Shown piece by piece: positions 10,901 through 22,788 of a stretch of DNA of 64,000 nucleotides (positions within the stretch are counted from its first letter, which is position 1; every line of letters starts with the position of its first letter). The translations under genes were made by a program, and so were the position numbers. The notes under the pieces are model-generated. The model made no database searches and was not told the DNA's origin. It saw only the letters and a list, made by a program, of their open reading frames with translations. The stretch lies in contig CANXME010000202.1 in assembly GCA_948144175.1 (NCBI GenBank), positions 1,823,253 through 1,887,252 on the forward strand. The letters run 5' to 3'. This DNA is from Closterium sp. NIES-65 (Eukaryota; Streptophyta; Zygnematophyceae; Desmidiales; Closteriaceae).

Positions 10901-13900
10901 CCTACTACCGCCTCTTTCCCTACCGCACTCCGTCCCTCCCCCCACCCCCGCTCTTCTTGGTACCAGGTCCCCCCCCGGTAGTCCCCCTCCCCCCTCAGGG
11001 TCCTGCCCCTTCAGGTGTGTCCCAGGTAGACGCGGTCGAGCCTGTCGAGGTCACTGGTGACTCTGGTGCTGCTGCGGGAGCTGAGCCTGGGGGTGCGGAG
11101 TCTGGGGGTGCTGAGCCTGGGGGTGCGGAGTCTGGGGGTGCTGAGCCTGGGGGTGCTGAGCCTGGGGGTGCTGAGCCTGGAGGTGCTGAGCCTGGGGGTG
11201 CTGTGCCTGGGGGTGCTGAGCCTGGAGGTGCCGAGCCTGGGGGTGCTGTGCCTGGGAGTGCTGTGCCTAGGGGTGCTGAGCCTGGGGGTGCTGAGCCTGG
11301 GGGTGCTTCGTCTCGCCGGGAGCCACTCTCCCCACAGGAGCTGCGTGAGTGGTTTGCCAGGCGCTGGAGGCGTGCTGCTGGTGCTGGTGGTTCTTCGGCT
11401 GCAGAGGGCACTGCTGCCGCGCGTCCCGGCGGTGCTCGTCCTGTGGGTGCTGGAGCTGCTGGGTCTGCGAGTTCTCCTGGAGCTGGTGCTGCTGAGGGTG
11501 TTGGCGCTGAGCCTGCCGCTGGCGGTCCGACTGACAGTGCTCCTGGTGCTGCTGCTGGAGGTTCTGGAGCTTCTGGTGGTGCTGCTGGAGGTGCTACTGG
11601 AGTGGGTGCTCCTTCCAGGGGTGCTGGTGCTGTTCCTGCTGTTTCTGGCGTCGCCGCGCGGCCCCGACCGTACTTCGTTCCGCTCCTGCATCTGGTTCTT
11701 GGTCTTCCACCTCCTCCTCCTCCCTTAGAGGGTCCGCAGCCTGACCGGTCACAGCCACAGCTACAGCCTGCCTCCCCTTTGCCTGCTCCTTCTCCCTACG
11801 CTGGTCCGACTGGAGGTCTTACTGAGCGTCGTGAGCCTGCGTCTCGTCCTGCGTCGCCTGTTCGTACTGAGCGCGCTAGTGGTCGCGGGTCGCGTCAGCG
11901 TCCTCCTCCTGTCCCTGGTACGCACCGGATGTCACTGCGTCCGTCCACTGCTCCTCTGCGTGCCCCTTTACCTTCTCCTCCTGCTTCCTCTCTTCCTGCT
12001 CTTGTCGACCCGGAGTCGGACTCTCTTCGTGCTGCCAGTCCTACTGTCACGCGTCTCCTTGCTACTGCTGTCACTGACCCTTCCTTCGAGTCGTCTGCTG
12101 CGTCTGCCCTTGTCACTGAGCTTGTCGACTTTGCTGCGCGCTGTCGTCTAGACTACGCTGCCAGTCTTGTTGCTGAGTCTGAGTCTGCCTGTCCTCCGTC
12201 CGTCGGGGGTGAGTGTGCCCTCGGCACGGACGTCCTTGAGGACAGGCAGGAGGAGTTCCAGTGTCTGGCCGGCGCTTCACCCCATCTCGCGTCTGTACTG
12301 CTAGCCCCTGAGGGAGACCCGGATGCACCAGACATCCCGACTCCGCGCTCTTACTCGGAGGCGATAGAGGGTCCCTACTCCTCTCAAAGGCAGGCAGCTA
12401 TGGATGCAGAGATGGCTTCCTGGAAGTCCACAGGCACCTACGTCGACGCTGTCCCCCCTCCTGGGGCGAACATCGTCAGTGGCATGTGGATCTTCAGGGT
12501 GAAGCGGCCGCCGGGTTCTCCGCCTGTCTTCAAGGCGCGTTACGTGGCTCGTGGCTTCAATCAGCGGCAGGGGGTTGACTACTTTCAGACCTTCTCCCCC
12601 ACCCCGAAGATGACCACTCTTCGGGTTCTGCTGCACGTTGCTGCTCACCGTGACTACGAGCTGCACTCTCTCGACTTCAGCACAGCTTTCTTGCAGGGCA
12701 GTCTGCACGAGGAGATCTGGCTGCGCCGCCCACCTGGCTTCACTGGGTCTTTCCCTCCTGGTACCCAGTGGAGTCTCCGGCGTCTAGTCTACGGTCTCCG
12801 CCAGGCGCCACGTGAGTGGCACGACACACTGAGGACTACGCTCGCGGCACTTGGGTTTGCTCCGTCTACTGCCGACCCGTCGCTGTTTCTGCGCACCGAC
12901 ACCTCTCTGCCGCCGTTCTACATCCTTGTGTACGTCGACGACTTGGTCTTTGCCACAGCTGACACTGCTGGACTTGCCTACGTGAAGTTCGAGCTGCAGA
13001 AGAGACATACGTGCACTGACCTGGGTGAACTGCGTAGCTACCTTGGCTTGCAGATCACCCGGGACAGAGCGCGCCGCACCATTACCCTGACTCAGTCACA
13101 CATGGTGCAGCAGGTCCTTCAGCGCTTCGGCTTCACGTACTCCTCGCCTCAGGCCACTCCTCTGCCTACTCGCCAGTCGCTCTCAGCTCTGCCTTCGGAT
13201 GAGTCCGTAGAGTCGAGTGGCCCGTTTGCAGAGCTTGTTGGCTGCCTCATGTACCTGATGACCTGCACACGTCCTGACCTTGCATACCCTCTTAGCATCT
13301 TGGCACACTATGTTGCTCCTGGGAGACAAAGACCAGAGCACATGGCAGCAGCAAAGAGGGTGTTGCGTTACTTGTGCAGTACGTCGGGCATGGGGCTAGT
13401 GCTTGGAGGGCGCAGTCCAGTGGTCCTCACTGGGCACGCAGACGCTTCCTGGGCTGACGACCAGGCTACGCAGCGGTCGTCACAGGGTTACACCTTCAGC
13501 CTTGGTTCCGGCTCTGTTTCGTGGCGGGCTACTCGCTCGTCTTCTGTTCTGGGCTCCAGTTGTGAGGCTGAGATCAACGCTGGGGCTATGGCTGCACAGG
13601 AGTTACGCTGGCTCACCTACCTGCTGACCGACCTTGGAGAGCAGCCTCGTTCTCCTCCAGTCCTGTATGTAGACAACAAGGCCATGCTGGCCTTGTGTCG
13701 AGAGCAGCGACTGGAGCACAGAACAAAGCACATTGCTCTTCGCTACTTCCTTCCTCGTGAGTTACAGCAGCGTGGTCAGTTGCGGCTTGCGTACGTGGCC
13801 TCTGAGGCCAACACTGCTGATGTCTTCACCAAGGCACTTGCGCCTTGTGATCATCAGCGCTTCTGCACGCAGCTGGGTCTTGTGCCTGTCTTGCCTCACT

Positions 13901-13914
13901 TGCTCACCTCTTGA
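7990..13914 (+). pseudogene. gag-pol: Copia B gag-pol, nearly full length
   Basis: One frame of about 1975 codons is broken only by TGA at 8923 (in the poly-Gly linker) and TAA at 10093 (before the integrase core). Order: Gag (from ATG 7990); poly-Gly linker (about 8800-9020); a Cys/His motif C-X13-C-X3-H-X4-C; aspartic protease with DSGA near residue 520; integrase HHCC then DDE (MDVWG, SDRGGEF, NGIAERR); an EPGGA repeat linker (about 11080-11310); RT with YVDD at about residue 1648; RNase H ending with the AEANTADVFTKAL-type signature. The integrase-before-RT order is diagnostic of Ty1/copia. It is the best reference copy for A, C and D/E. Confidence 0.92.
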
Positions 13915-14126
13915 CCTTGCTTGTACTGTTACATATATATATATACCTGCTCTTGCTTGTCTAGCCTTATATATATATGTACTCTTGCATGTGAACTGGC
14001 CTTGTGGCCTTGAACTTGTGCTCGGAATGTCTGGTGACTTTGTGATCCACCCTGAGCTTGCTTTGCTTTGCTTTGCTTGACTGGTCTTGTGACCCCTTGT
14101 TCTCCCCCACTTTGCCTATGGGGGTG
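13915..14126 (+). other. Copia B 3' untranslated region and polypurine tract
   Basis: These 212 bp after the RNase H stop contain two short AT runs (about 13930-13945 and 13968-13978) and a CTTTG-type repeat. They end with CTATGGGGGTG, the plus-strand priming tract that directly precedes the LTR. The same tract, inverted, adjoins the LTRs of copia C (15903) and D (30812). Confidence 0.8.
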
Positions 14127-14246
14127 AGTGAGAACATATAGCTTGTGCATATTGTGTAGGCTATAGTGGGGTAGCGCATAATGGGTACAACCCAATTAGG
14201 GTTAGTACTTGAACTCAAGTCATTCATTCACGTTCTCATCTTCTCA
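14127..14246 (+). repeat. 3' LTR of composite copia A/B
   Basis: This roughly 120-bp LTR starts with a slightly worn AGTGAGAACAT in place of TGTCAGAACAT and ends TTCTCA. It is followed by the target duplication CATAG (14247-14251), after which the gypsy gag frame resumes. Stretches shared only with the LTR at 1523 mark it as A-type. Confidence 0.88.
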
Positions 14247-14251
14247 CATAG

Positions 14252-15772
14252 GAGTGGGACGCGGAAGAAGCTGAGAGGAACCAAGGGCTGCCGATCAAGG
14301 AGGCAGATGTGGATGATGAGAACGAAGTGCAGTCAGAGGGAACGGGCGAGGCGGAACCCGAGCCGACGGAAGAGAATGCGGGAGCAAGTCAGGCGGCGGT
14401 CGAGGACTGAAGGACCACGCTGCAGGAATCGCGTGGTCGAGACGGAAGCCGTGGGGAGGGACAGCGCGCAGAGGGCTCCACACGGCAGGAGCAAGGGGCA
14501 CCAAACAAGGGCGCTCGGGATGCACAAGCGCCGAGACCGCACGGTAAAGGAAGGGCGGAGCGGTCGCGCACGCCGGAAAGGGATCAGCACCACGGAGAAT
14601 GGCGCGTGGGCGATTTCCGCATGCATGTCAGGCGACAGGACTAGGAAGGCTGTAGCGGCCGCGGCACGCGTTCGCCGGGACGGCGCTAGGCGCGCGATGA
14701 CGAATGGAGGGATGAGCCGCGCTCACTCAGGCCGCAAGGGCGCCAAGAAGGGAGGCACGGGGAGGAGCGTGTGTCACGGGAGTGGCGTGGTCAGCAGCAA
14801 GGGGAGCGCAGCAGCACAATGCGCTCGTCGGGCAGGCCGAGTCAGCGAGCTCAGCGGGACAACGGCGGGTCCTGCTCGCCCGATTGGCGCCGCACGCGGA
14901 GAGGGGAGTACGGAGGGGAGAGGCACTCACTTGAACGCCGCCAGCAGTGGAGCAAGAGGGAAAACGCCTGGTCACCGTCGCCAGAAAGGCGGCCGCTGCA
15001 TGAGACTAGCAGGGAGGAGAGGCGGAAGGCGCGCGAACCGCCGACGCCACAATGGGGACGGGCGGAAGAGTGGGGAGGGCCAAGGGAGGGGTGCCACGAG
15101 TCAGGAGGGAGTCGTCAAGAGGGCAGAACGGAGGGCGGAACCCAGGCGCACGGAGCGGAGCGGGCACGGGAAGCCAGAAAAGGCATGCAGAGAGCGAGGG
15201 CGAGGGGAGCGGAGAGGGGTCGGCCAGGGGGAGCCAGTGAATCATGGGGAGAGGGGCGAAGGGGTGCCGCCACCACCCTGCGAGTGGATGTGCCCACCAG
15301 ATTCTCGGGCGACCAACGCGCGGGGCCTACCCTCAAGAACTATCTGATGCAGGTAGGGAATGTGCGGTACCACTCCGACCGGCACAACATGGACCTAGTG
15401 GACTTCTTTTTGAGCTTGCCGAACACACTGGAGGGAGAGGCCATGAGGATGAAGGAACTGTTGTGGAGAGCAGGGAGGTACGGGGAAGACCCCACGGAGG
15501 CATTTTTGGAGCGGCTGCAGCGGCAATTTTCAGGTCACACGGCGGAGCGGATAAGGGAATTCCAGAAATTCAGCAGGGGCCGGGCCGAGTCACTGTTGAC
15601 CTACTACAACAGACTGATTACTGTGGCAGAGGACGTGAGATGCACAGATAATAGTTTCTCATCAACAAGCTCCTGAAAAGCTTTGATGAGGGCTTAGGAG
15701 GTGGGCTGAGGATGAGAGTGTAAAGCTGGGCGAGGAGGCAATCCTGGAAGAGGTGTTCGATATGGCAGAGAG
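14252..15772 (+). pseudogene. gag: Gypsy gag, central part
   Basis: The gag frame interrupted at 1522 continues here in phase. First comes a long Arg/Glu/Gly-rich stretch (to about 15280) with TGA at 14408 and TAGs at 14642 and 14687. Next is a capsid-like region with VPTRFSGDQ, then LVDFFLSLPNTLEGEA, then AFLERLQRQF and LLTYYNRL, which reads as a retrotransposon gag domain. Small frameshifts follow near 15655 and 15722. The frame ends at copia C's target duplication (15773-15777). The gene continues at 22789. Confidence 0.78.
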
Positions 15773-15777
15773 GGTGG

Positions 15778-15902
15778 TGTGAAATAATGAGGAATGATTG
15801 ACTAGAAAATGAGTTTAGTACAAATATGTAACCCTAGGAAACTGTACCCCATAATGGCTACACCACTACAGCCTAGAAATACTATAGCATAAATGTTTGA
15901 CA
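15778..15902 (-). repeat. Copia C 3' LTR
   Basis: This 125-bp LTR reads on the reverse strand from TGTCAAACATT to TTTCACA. The polypurine tract (complement of CACCCCCATAG) adjoins it at 15903. Its partner is at 22659-22783. Confidence 0.92.
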
Positions 15903-16094
15903 CACCCCCATAGGCAAAGTGGGGGAGAACAAGAAGTCACAAGACCAGTCAAGCAAGGAAACCTCAAGGTGGATCACAACGTCACCACACATTCCGAGCA
16001 CAAGTTCAAGGCCACAAGGCCAGCTCACATGCAGGATTATAAATAAAGGTAAACAAGCAAGTGCAAGTATAAATAGATCACAGTATAAGCAAGG
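15903..16094 (-). other. Copia C 3' untranslated region
   Basis: About 190 bp lie between the RNase H stop and the LTR. On the reverse strand this stretch carries the same CTTG-rich sequence as the 3' untranslated region of copia B and ends in the polypurine tract. I see no gene in it. Confidence 0.7.
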
Positions 16095-19000
16095 TCAAGA
16101 AGTGAGCAAGTGAGGCCAAGTACGCACAAGACCTAGCATCGTACAAAAGCGCTGATGATCACAAGGCAGAAGTGCCTTGGTAAAGATATTAGCAGTGTTG
16201 GCCCGAGAGGCCACGTAAGCAAGGCGCGGCTGACCACGCTGCTGCAGCTCACGAGCAAGGAAGTAGCAAAGAGCAATGTGCTTCGTTCTGTGCTCCAGTC
16301 TCTGCTCCCGATACAAGGCCAGCATGCCCTTGTTGTCTACGTACAGAACTGGAGGAGAACAAGGCGGCTCTCCTAGGTCAGCAAGCTGGTAGGTGAGCCA
16401 GCGTAACTCCTGTGCAGCCATGGCCCCTGCGTAGATCTCGAAATCACAGCTGGAGCCAACAATAGAAGACGAGCGGGTAGACCGCCACGAAACAGAACCG
16501 GAACTAAGGCTGAAGGTGTAACCCTGTGACGACCGCTACGTAGCCAAGTCCTCAGCCCAAGAAGCGTCTGCGTGACCTATGAGGACCACTCGACGTCGCC
16601 CTCCAAGCACTAGCCCCATGCCCGACGTACTGCACAAGTAGCGCAACACTCTCTTTGCTGCAGCCATGTGCTCTGGTCGGTGTCTCCCAGGAGCAACATA
16701 GCGTGCCAAGATGCTAAAAGGGTATACAAGGTCAGGTCGAGAGCAAGTCATCAGGTATATGAGGCAGCCAACAAGCTCTGGGTACGGGCCATTCGGCTCT
16801 ACGGACTGATCCAAAGGCAGAGCTGAGAGCGAGTGGCGAGTAGACAGAGGAGTGGCCTGAGGCGAGGAGTACGTGAAGTCGAAGCGCTGAAGGACCTGCT
16901 GCACCATGTGTGACTGAGTCAAGGCAATGGTGCGCTGTGCTCTGTCCTTGGTGATCTGCAAGCCAAGGTAGCTACACAGTTCACCCAGGTCTGTGCACGT
17001 GTGTCTCTTTTGCAGCTCAGACTTCACGTGGGAGAGTACAGCAGTGTCAGCAGTAGCAAAGACCAAGTCGTCGACGTACACGAGGATGTAGAACGGCGGC
17101 AAAGAGGTGTTGGTGCGTAGAAACAGCGACGGGTTGACAGTAGAAGGAGCAAAGCCAAGAGCCGCAAGTGTAGTCCTCAGTGTATCATGCCACTCACGAG
17201 GCGGAGACCGTAGACTGGCGGCCGGAGGCTCCACTGGGTACCAGGAGGAAACGACCCAGTGAAGCCAGGTGGGCGGCGCAGCCAGATCTCCTCATGCAGG
17301 CTGCCCTGTAGGACAGCAGTGCTGAATTCAAGAGAGTAAAGCTTGTAGTCGCGCTGAGCGGCTATGTGCAGCAGCACCCGAAGAGTGGTCATCTTCAGGT
17401 CTGAAAGTAGTCAACTCCCTACCGCTGACTGAAGCCTCGAGCCACGTAACGCGCCTTGAAGACAGGCGGAGAACACGGCGGCCGCTTCACCCTGAAAATC
17501 CGCATGCCATTGATGATGTTCGCCCCAAATGGGGGAACCTCGTCGACGTAAGTGCCTGTGGACTTCCAGGAAGCCATCTCTGCGTCCATGGCTGACTGCC
17601 ACTGAGAGGAGTAGGGACCCTCTATCGCCTCTGCGTAAGAGCGCGGAGTCGGGATATCTAGTGCATCCGGGTCTCCCTTAGGGGCAATCAGAATGGACAC
17701 GAGATGAGGTAAAGCAGCACCGAAACACTAGAACTCCTCCTGTCTGTCCTCAAGGAAGTCCGTGCCAAGAGCACTCACCTCGACAGACGGAGGTCTGACA
17801 GACTCTGACTCAGCAACAAGACTAGCGGCATAGTCTAAACGACAGCGAGTAGCGAAGTCTACAAGCTCAGCAACTAGGGCATACGCAGCAGTGGGATACA
17901 TAGTGGAGAAATGGAAGGACGCAGTGCCATCTGGTGCGTGCCTGGGACTACAGGAGGACGCTGATGCGGAACACGACGACTAGTGCGAGCAACACGAACA
18001 GGCGACGCAGGACGAGACGCTGGCTCACGACGCTCAGCAAGACCTCTAGTAGGACTAGTGTAGGGAGAAGGAGCAGGCAGTGGGGAGGCGGGCTGCAACT
18101 GTGACTCAGACTGGACTGGCGGTGGACACTCTAAGAAAGGAGCAGGACCAGCAGAAGGCGGGAGACCAAAAACTTGCTCAAGGAGCGGAACGAAGTACGG
18201 CCGCGGCCGCGCAGCGCCTCCAGAACCAGCAGGTACAGCACCAGCACCCCCAGCGGCAACACCAGTGACAGTAGCACCCCCAATCTCCCGCAGCGCCAAC
18301 TCCAACACCCTCAGAAGCATCACCCTCAGAAGCACCTCCAGTGCCAACACCCCCAGCAGCTCCAGCTCCAGCAGCTCCAGAAGCACCTACCCTAGCAGCA
18401 CCGCCAGCTCTCGCACCGCCAGTAGCTCCAGCACAAGGTTCACCATCTGGCCCAGCAGCTCCAGTACCTCCAGTACGAGCACCTCCGGGACCCGTAGCAC
18501 AAGTACCCGCAGCAGTAGTAGAACCTCCAACTCCAGCATCACCTCCAGCTCCAGCAGCACGGCTCCAGTGTTGAGCAAACCACTTGGGCAGCTCCTATGG
18601 AGAGGGTAGCTCCGCCAGGACGAAGCACCCCAAGGACCTCCAGACCCAGTACCGCCAGACTCCACACGAGCAGGCCCAGCACCCTCAGGCTCCACACCCC
18701 CATTCGCAGCATCCCTAGGCACAGCACCCTCAGGCACAACGCCTCCAGGCACAGCACCCCCAGGCTCAGCACCTCTAGCAGCACCAGAATCAACAGCTAT
18801 CTCGACAGGCTTGAGTGTGTCTACCTGAGACACATCTGAAGGGGCAGGACCCTGAGGGGGAAGGGGGTCTACGGGGGGGGGGGGACCTGGAGCGAGGAAG
18901 AGCGGCGGCGGGGGAAGGGGTGCAGTGCGGTAGGGGAAGAGACGGTAGTAAGGAATCGACTCGTCAAACGTGACGTCCTGGGAGGACAGAACACGGCGCG

Positions 19001-21808
19001 AGGTGGGGTGGTAAAACTGCAAACCGGGCGCGTCAGGGGGGAAGCCAAGGAAGACGCACAGCACGGGGGGACAGCTTGTCCGCAGACAAGTCGCGGACAA
19101 AAGCCCGAGATCCCCAGACACAAAACGCAGACGCATCGCCAACCTTCCCCGTCCACCGCAGAGTAGGGGAGGTCTCCGGCAAGGAGACCCGGGGCTGAAG
19201 GTTCATCTGATGCGCCGCGTACTGAACCGCGAATGGCCACAGAAAATGGGGAGCAGCCGCATGGATCATGGACGTACGAGCGACGTCCATGACCATGCCA
19301 ATGCGGCGCTCAGCAGTCCCATTTTGCTGTGGAGAGGCCGAAAGCGTGAACGTCTGGCGGATGCTCCGTGCACGACAGAAGGCTCGCAGAAGTGGAAAGG
19401 AAAACTCTCTGCCTCTGTCGGAGTGCAGCCGCAGAACAGGAAAGTCCGAGCCAAAACTCTCTCTGAGCTGGAGACGAGCTGCGCGGATCTAGTCGATCAA
19501 CACCTCAGTGACCTCACCCTTGCTGCGCAAGGGGAAGACTGTGGTGTAACGTGAGTAGTCGTCAACTTCCAGCAGGAAGTAACGCTCATGACCATGTTCA
19601 CGGACGCGGGCGGGGCCCCACACGTCCAGGTGAAGCGTCAGCAGCGGAGCCTCTGTCGGAGGAAACTCGGAGGAGTGAGGAGCGGCATGCTGCCGCCCCT
19701 CGACGCAGGGAACGTAGGTACGAGCAGGCCTCGGAGGAAGAGGAGAGAGGGACCGGGGGAGACCAGAGACAAGGATACGGGAGGCGATGCCTCGAAGACG
19801 AGGCAGGGAGGGGTGACGAAGGCGGTGGTGCCAGAGGTGAGTCTGGTGAGACAGGAGACGACACGAGCACGGGGCAGACTCAGGACCAGACCTGGACGCT
19901 GTAGCAAACACCTAACACGACGCAGCTACCTGACCAGACGCAGCAACCGGAGGAGCCTCAGTAGTCAGTGTGTACAGGCTTGACCCCGGGTGACGGGTAA
20001 ACGTGGCCAAGTGTCGGCCCGTCCAAGCACACGTACAGTAGGTCACTCGCTGACTCGCAGGAGTGAACTGGTCAACCACCCCATCCTGTGGATCAAAACC
20101 ACTCACCAAGTTTGTAGAGAATGAGGGGAGGTAAAGAACTGACAGGGTTCCAGAAGGGGCCGCCGGACACGCTAAGACAGTGGAGAAGTGGGCAAGGACA
20201 GGACCCCCAGAGGGGTCTGCCAGGGAGACCGCAACCGACCGACTAAGCGGCGTGAGTGTGGTGCGGTCTCGAAAGAAGGAGCGGGAAGCACCCGAGTCAA
20301 GGGTGAAGGTGTGGAAGGCATGAGCCAACGTGGTACCTGAGAGAGCTGAGTCACCAGCACCTGGGGCAGCAGACGTACCAGCACCTAGAGCAGTAGCCTC
20401 ACCAGCACCTAGAGCAGCAGCCTCAATGCCCGGGTCAGGCGGAACACACAGGTAACAGTCACCCTCATCACTAGTAGACACAACATACTTGGCAGCAAGA
20501 ATAGCATCATAATCAAGATCAAAGATAGCAACCCCTGACCTAAGCAGCTCGGCCCAGCGAGGGATCTCAGTGGCGTCAGGGAACTGGAGATGCCAGGCGT
20601 CCGTCAGGCGGCCGAAGCAGCGTTGGGTGGTGTGCGGGCCACCGCACGGCTCAGTGGTGTGCGGGTCGCCGGTACGCAGGACGTAGGCACAGGGACCAAC
20701 ACCCCCACCTCGCTGACGCGTAGCGTACCACTCACGAAGCTGCTGAGGGGGGGGGGGGTCTCACGAGTGCGCTGCTACTGCTCGTGCTGACCACCACCGA
20801 AGCCTCCCCGCTGCACAGAGCCACCCCGATCAGCTCCACCGCCGCCGCCGCCAACGCCGCCACCGCCGCCTCCTCCGCTCCCACCGCCACCGCCGCCTCC
20901 GCCTCCACCGCCGCCACCGAAGCCCCCACCCCCGCCACCACTCCCACCGCCACCCCCAGACCCTCCGCCACCTCCACCGCCACCTCCACCGCTCCCGCCA
21001 GCTCCTCCAGCTTCCTTGCTCCCCTTGCCCTTGCCGTTGCGGCGTCTCCCGCTAGGGGCAGACGCAGCGCCGACCAACTCGGTGCCAACGAGGTTGACCG
21101 CAGCACCAGAGGCAACAGAGGGCAAAAGGGGGGAGGGGGAGCACCCCTCAAAGAAGGGGGTACGAGGGTCACCACGAGAGGCTCCTACAGCGACTATACT
21201 CTTCTCAGCTGCCAGGAGGCGCTCCTCGAGGAGGTCAACGGTGAGTGTGGTGGGGCAAACTGAGAGGAAGTGGTCCCTGACCGAGCCAAGGGAGTCAGGG
21301 AGCCGGGTGACTAGGTAGTAGAGGGTGATGTAAATGGGGGGGGGGGATTCTTGGCGCAAAACTTAGCAGGAAGCGCAGCGCGGTAGCGGGTGTCACTAGT
21401 GCGAAGGTGCGTAGTGAGATCAGCGACTGTGGGAAAGGCGGCGAGGTCAGGGAATAGGTACGGCAGCATGATGTGACTAAGGGCAGCAGTGGCAAGGGAA
21501 GAGTAGCGTGCAACTATAGCGTCGTACAAGGTCTTAGCACTCTTGTACTTACTAAAGTGCGCGCGCTCAGTGGACGGCAAGTGACTACGCACAGCAAGTC
21601 GGGCAGCAGCATCGCGTGTGGCCCACCGTGAGCGAATAGTACTGTCAGCATCGGCACCAGGGGCAGTAGAGGCGCCAGACGTGAGATCAAACAGTGAGAG
21701 ACCATCTTTTTTATCGCACTGCAGGAAAAGCTGTAGATCATCGACCCAGACCTCAAAGTTGACAGCCCGACCCTCGGCATCAAAGGTGAGAACACTAGGG
21801 GTAGCCAT
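16095..21808 (-). pseudogene. gag-pol: Copia C gag-pol
   Basis: The start codon is at 21808 (MATPSVL). A poly-C tract (about 21337-21347) shifts the frame inside Gag. Then follow a poly-Gly linker (about 20830-21005), a C-X13-C-X3-H-X4-C motif, a protease with DSGA, integrase (HHCC; SDRGREF; NGTAERR), a linker, RT with YVDD, and RNase H ending at 16095. Six TAG stops stand at 20775, 19912, 19489, 17728, 17419 and 16536. Compared with copia B, five replace CAG and the one at 19489 replaces TGG. Further frameshifts lie near 19060, 18600 and 17210, and a short deletion lies near 17400. Confidence 0.9.
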
Positions 21809-22658
21809 GACAGCAGCAGTAGCAGGCTAGCTATAGCAGGCTAGCAGTAGCTCAGCACGAGAGGCGCGGCTCGGCGGTGCTCTTACCAGGGGTGGGAGGG
21901 GAGGGCCGAGGCGCGCCGGGAGGGACAGGGCCGCGACAAGGCGGTAGTGGAGTGCCGCTCCTCGGCTGCAGGGCAGGGTCGCCTCGGCGGCGGCGGCTGT
22001 CACGGCAGTGGCAGCGGCGGTTGTCCTAGCAGGAGCGGCGGCGGCTGTCACGGCAGCAGCGGCGGTGGCGACCGGTCGTAGAAGAACCAGCAGAGGCAGC
22101 AGGCGCGACGGCAGCTGCTGCTGGGGTGGCGACGGCTGGGCGGCAGGGCCGTGAAGAGCCGGGGAGGGGCCGCGAAGGGACCGCGACGAGCCGCGAAGGA
22201 GCCGTGGAGGGGCCGTGAAGGAGCCGCGAGGGGCCGCGAAGGGCCGCGGAGGGGCCGCAAAGGGGACGCTAAGGGCGGCGAAGGGGCCGACCAGGGGCCA
22301 CAAGGGGCCGTGAAGGGGCCGCGAAGGGCGGCGACGGGGCCGAGAAGGGGCCGCGAGGGGCTGCGAAGGGGCTGCGAGGGGCCGCGAGGGGCCACGAAGG
22401 GCCATGAGAGGGGCCACGAAGGGCCGCGCAGGGGCCGCAAGGGAGCCGCGAAGGGGCCGCGGAGGGCCGTGAGAGGGGCCGCGAAGGGGCCTTAAGAGGG
22501 CGCGACGGGCCGCTAAGGGCAGGGGACGTGACGGTAGAGCAGGCACACGGGGCGCGACTAGGGCAGGCGCGAAGCGCGCTCCGGGCAGGTAAAAAAAAAA
22601 ATTCGTTTTAGTGGTGGGCCCTAGGAAACATTCCCACTAGGGAACCTGCTCTATACCA
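21809..22658 (-). other. Copia C primer site and GC-rich leader
   Basis: The reverse-strand primer site (22645-22658; TGGTATAGAGCAGG) adjoins the 5' LTR. The leader that follows has an A/T run (about 22590-22602) and about 550 bp of imperfect repeats of the type GGGGCCGCGAAGG as read on the forward strand. It is like the A and B leaders, but its repeat unit is different. Its open frames are low-complexity Pro/Arg and are not called. Confidence 0.75.
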
Positions 22659-22783
22659 TGTGAAATAATGAGGAATGATTGACTAGGAAATGAGTTTGGT
22701 ACAAATATGTAACCCTAGGAAAATGTACCCCATATTGTCTACCCCACTACAGCCTAGAAAGACTAAAGCATAAATGTTTGACA
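22659..22783 (-). repeat. Copia C 5' LTR
   Basis: This 125-bp LTR pairs with 15778-15902. It is followed by the target duplication GGTGG at 22784-22788, where the gypsy gag frame resumes. Confidence 0.92.
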
Positions 22784-22788
22784 GGTGG

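Larger units (their letters stand above)
1523..14246 (+). mobile_element. Composite Ty1/copia insertion A/B
   Basis: Two copia elements lie head to tail inside one insertion. The order is LTR (1523-1653), A leader and gag-pol cut after codon Glu at 6884, a second LTR (6885-7018), the complete B gag-pol, and a final LTR (14127-14246). The outer ends are flanked by the 5-bp direct repeat CATAG (1518-1522 and 14247-14251). The outermost LTRs resemble each other more than either resembles the middle one. The simplest history is that B inserted into A, then B's 3' LTR recombined with A's 3' LTR and deleted the rest of A. Confidence 0.88.
15778..22783 (-). mobile_element. Ty1/copia element C (reverse strand)
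   Basis: This is a complete but mutated 7.0-kb copia flanked by the 5-bp target duplication GGTGG (15773-15777 and 22784-22788). Both LTRs are 125 bp and differ at about 8 positions by eye, so the insertion is not recent. It sits in the gypsy gag in antisense orientation. Its protein is closest to copia A and B. Confidence 0.93.

Noticed and set aside
14181..15347. 388-codon Arg-rich frame overlapping gypsy gag
   Set aside because: It begins inside the copia LTR and runs in a different frame from the gag domain; the frame that continues from 1522 carries the gag motifs.
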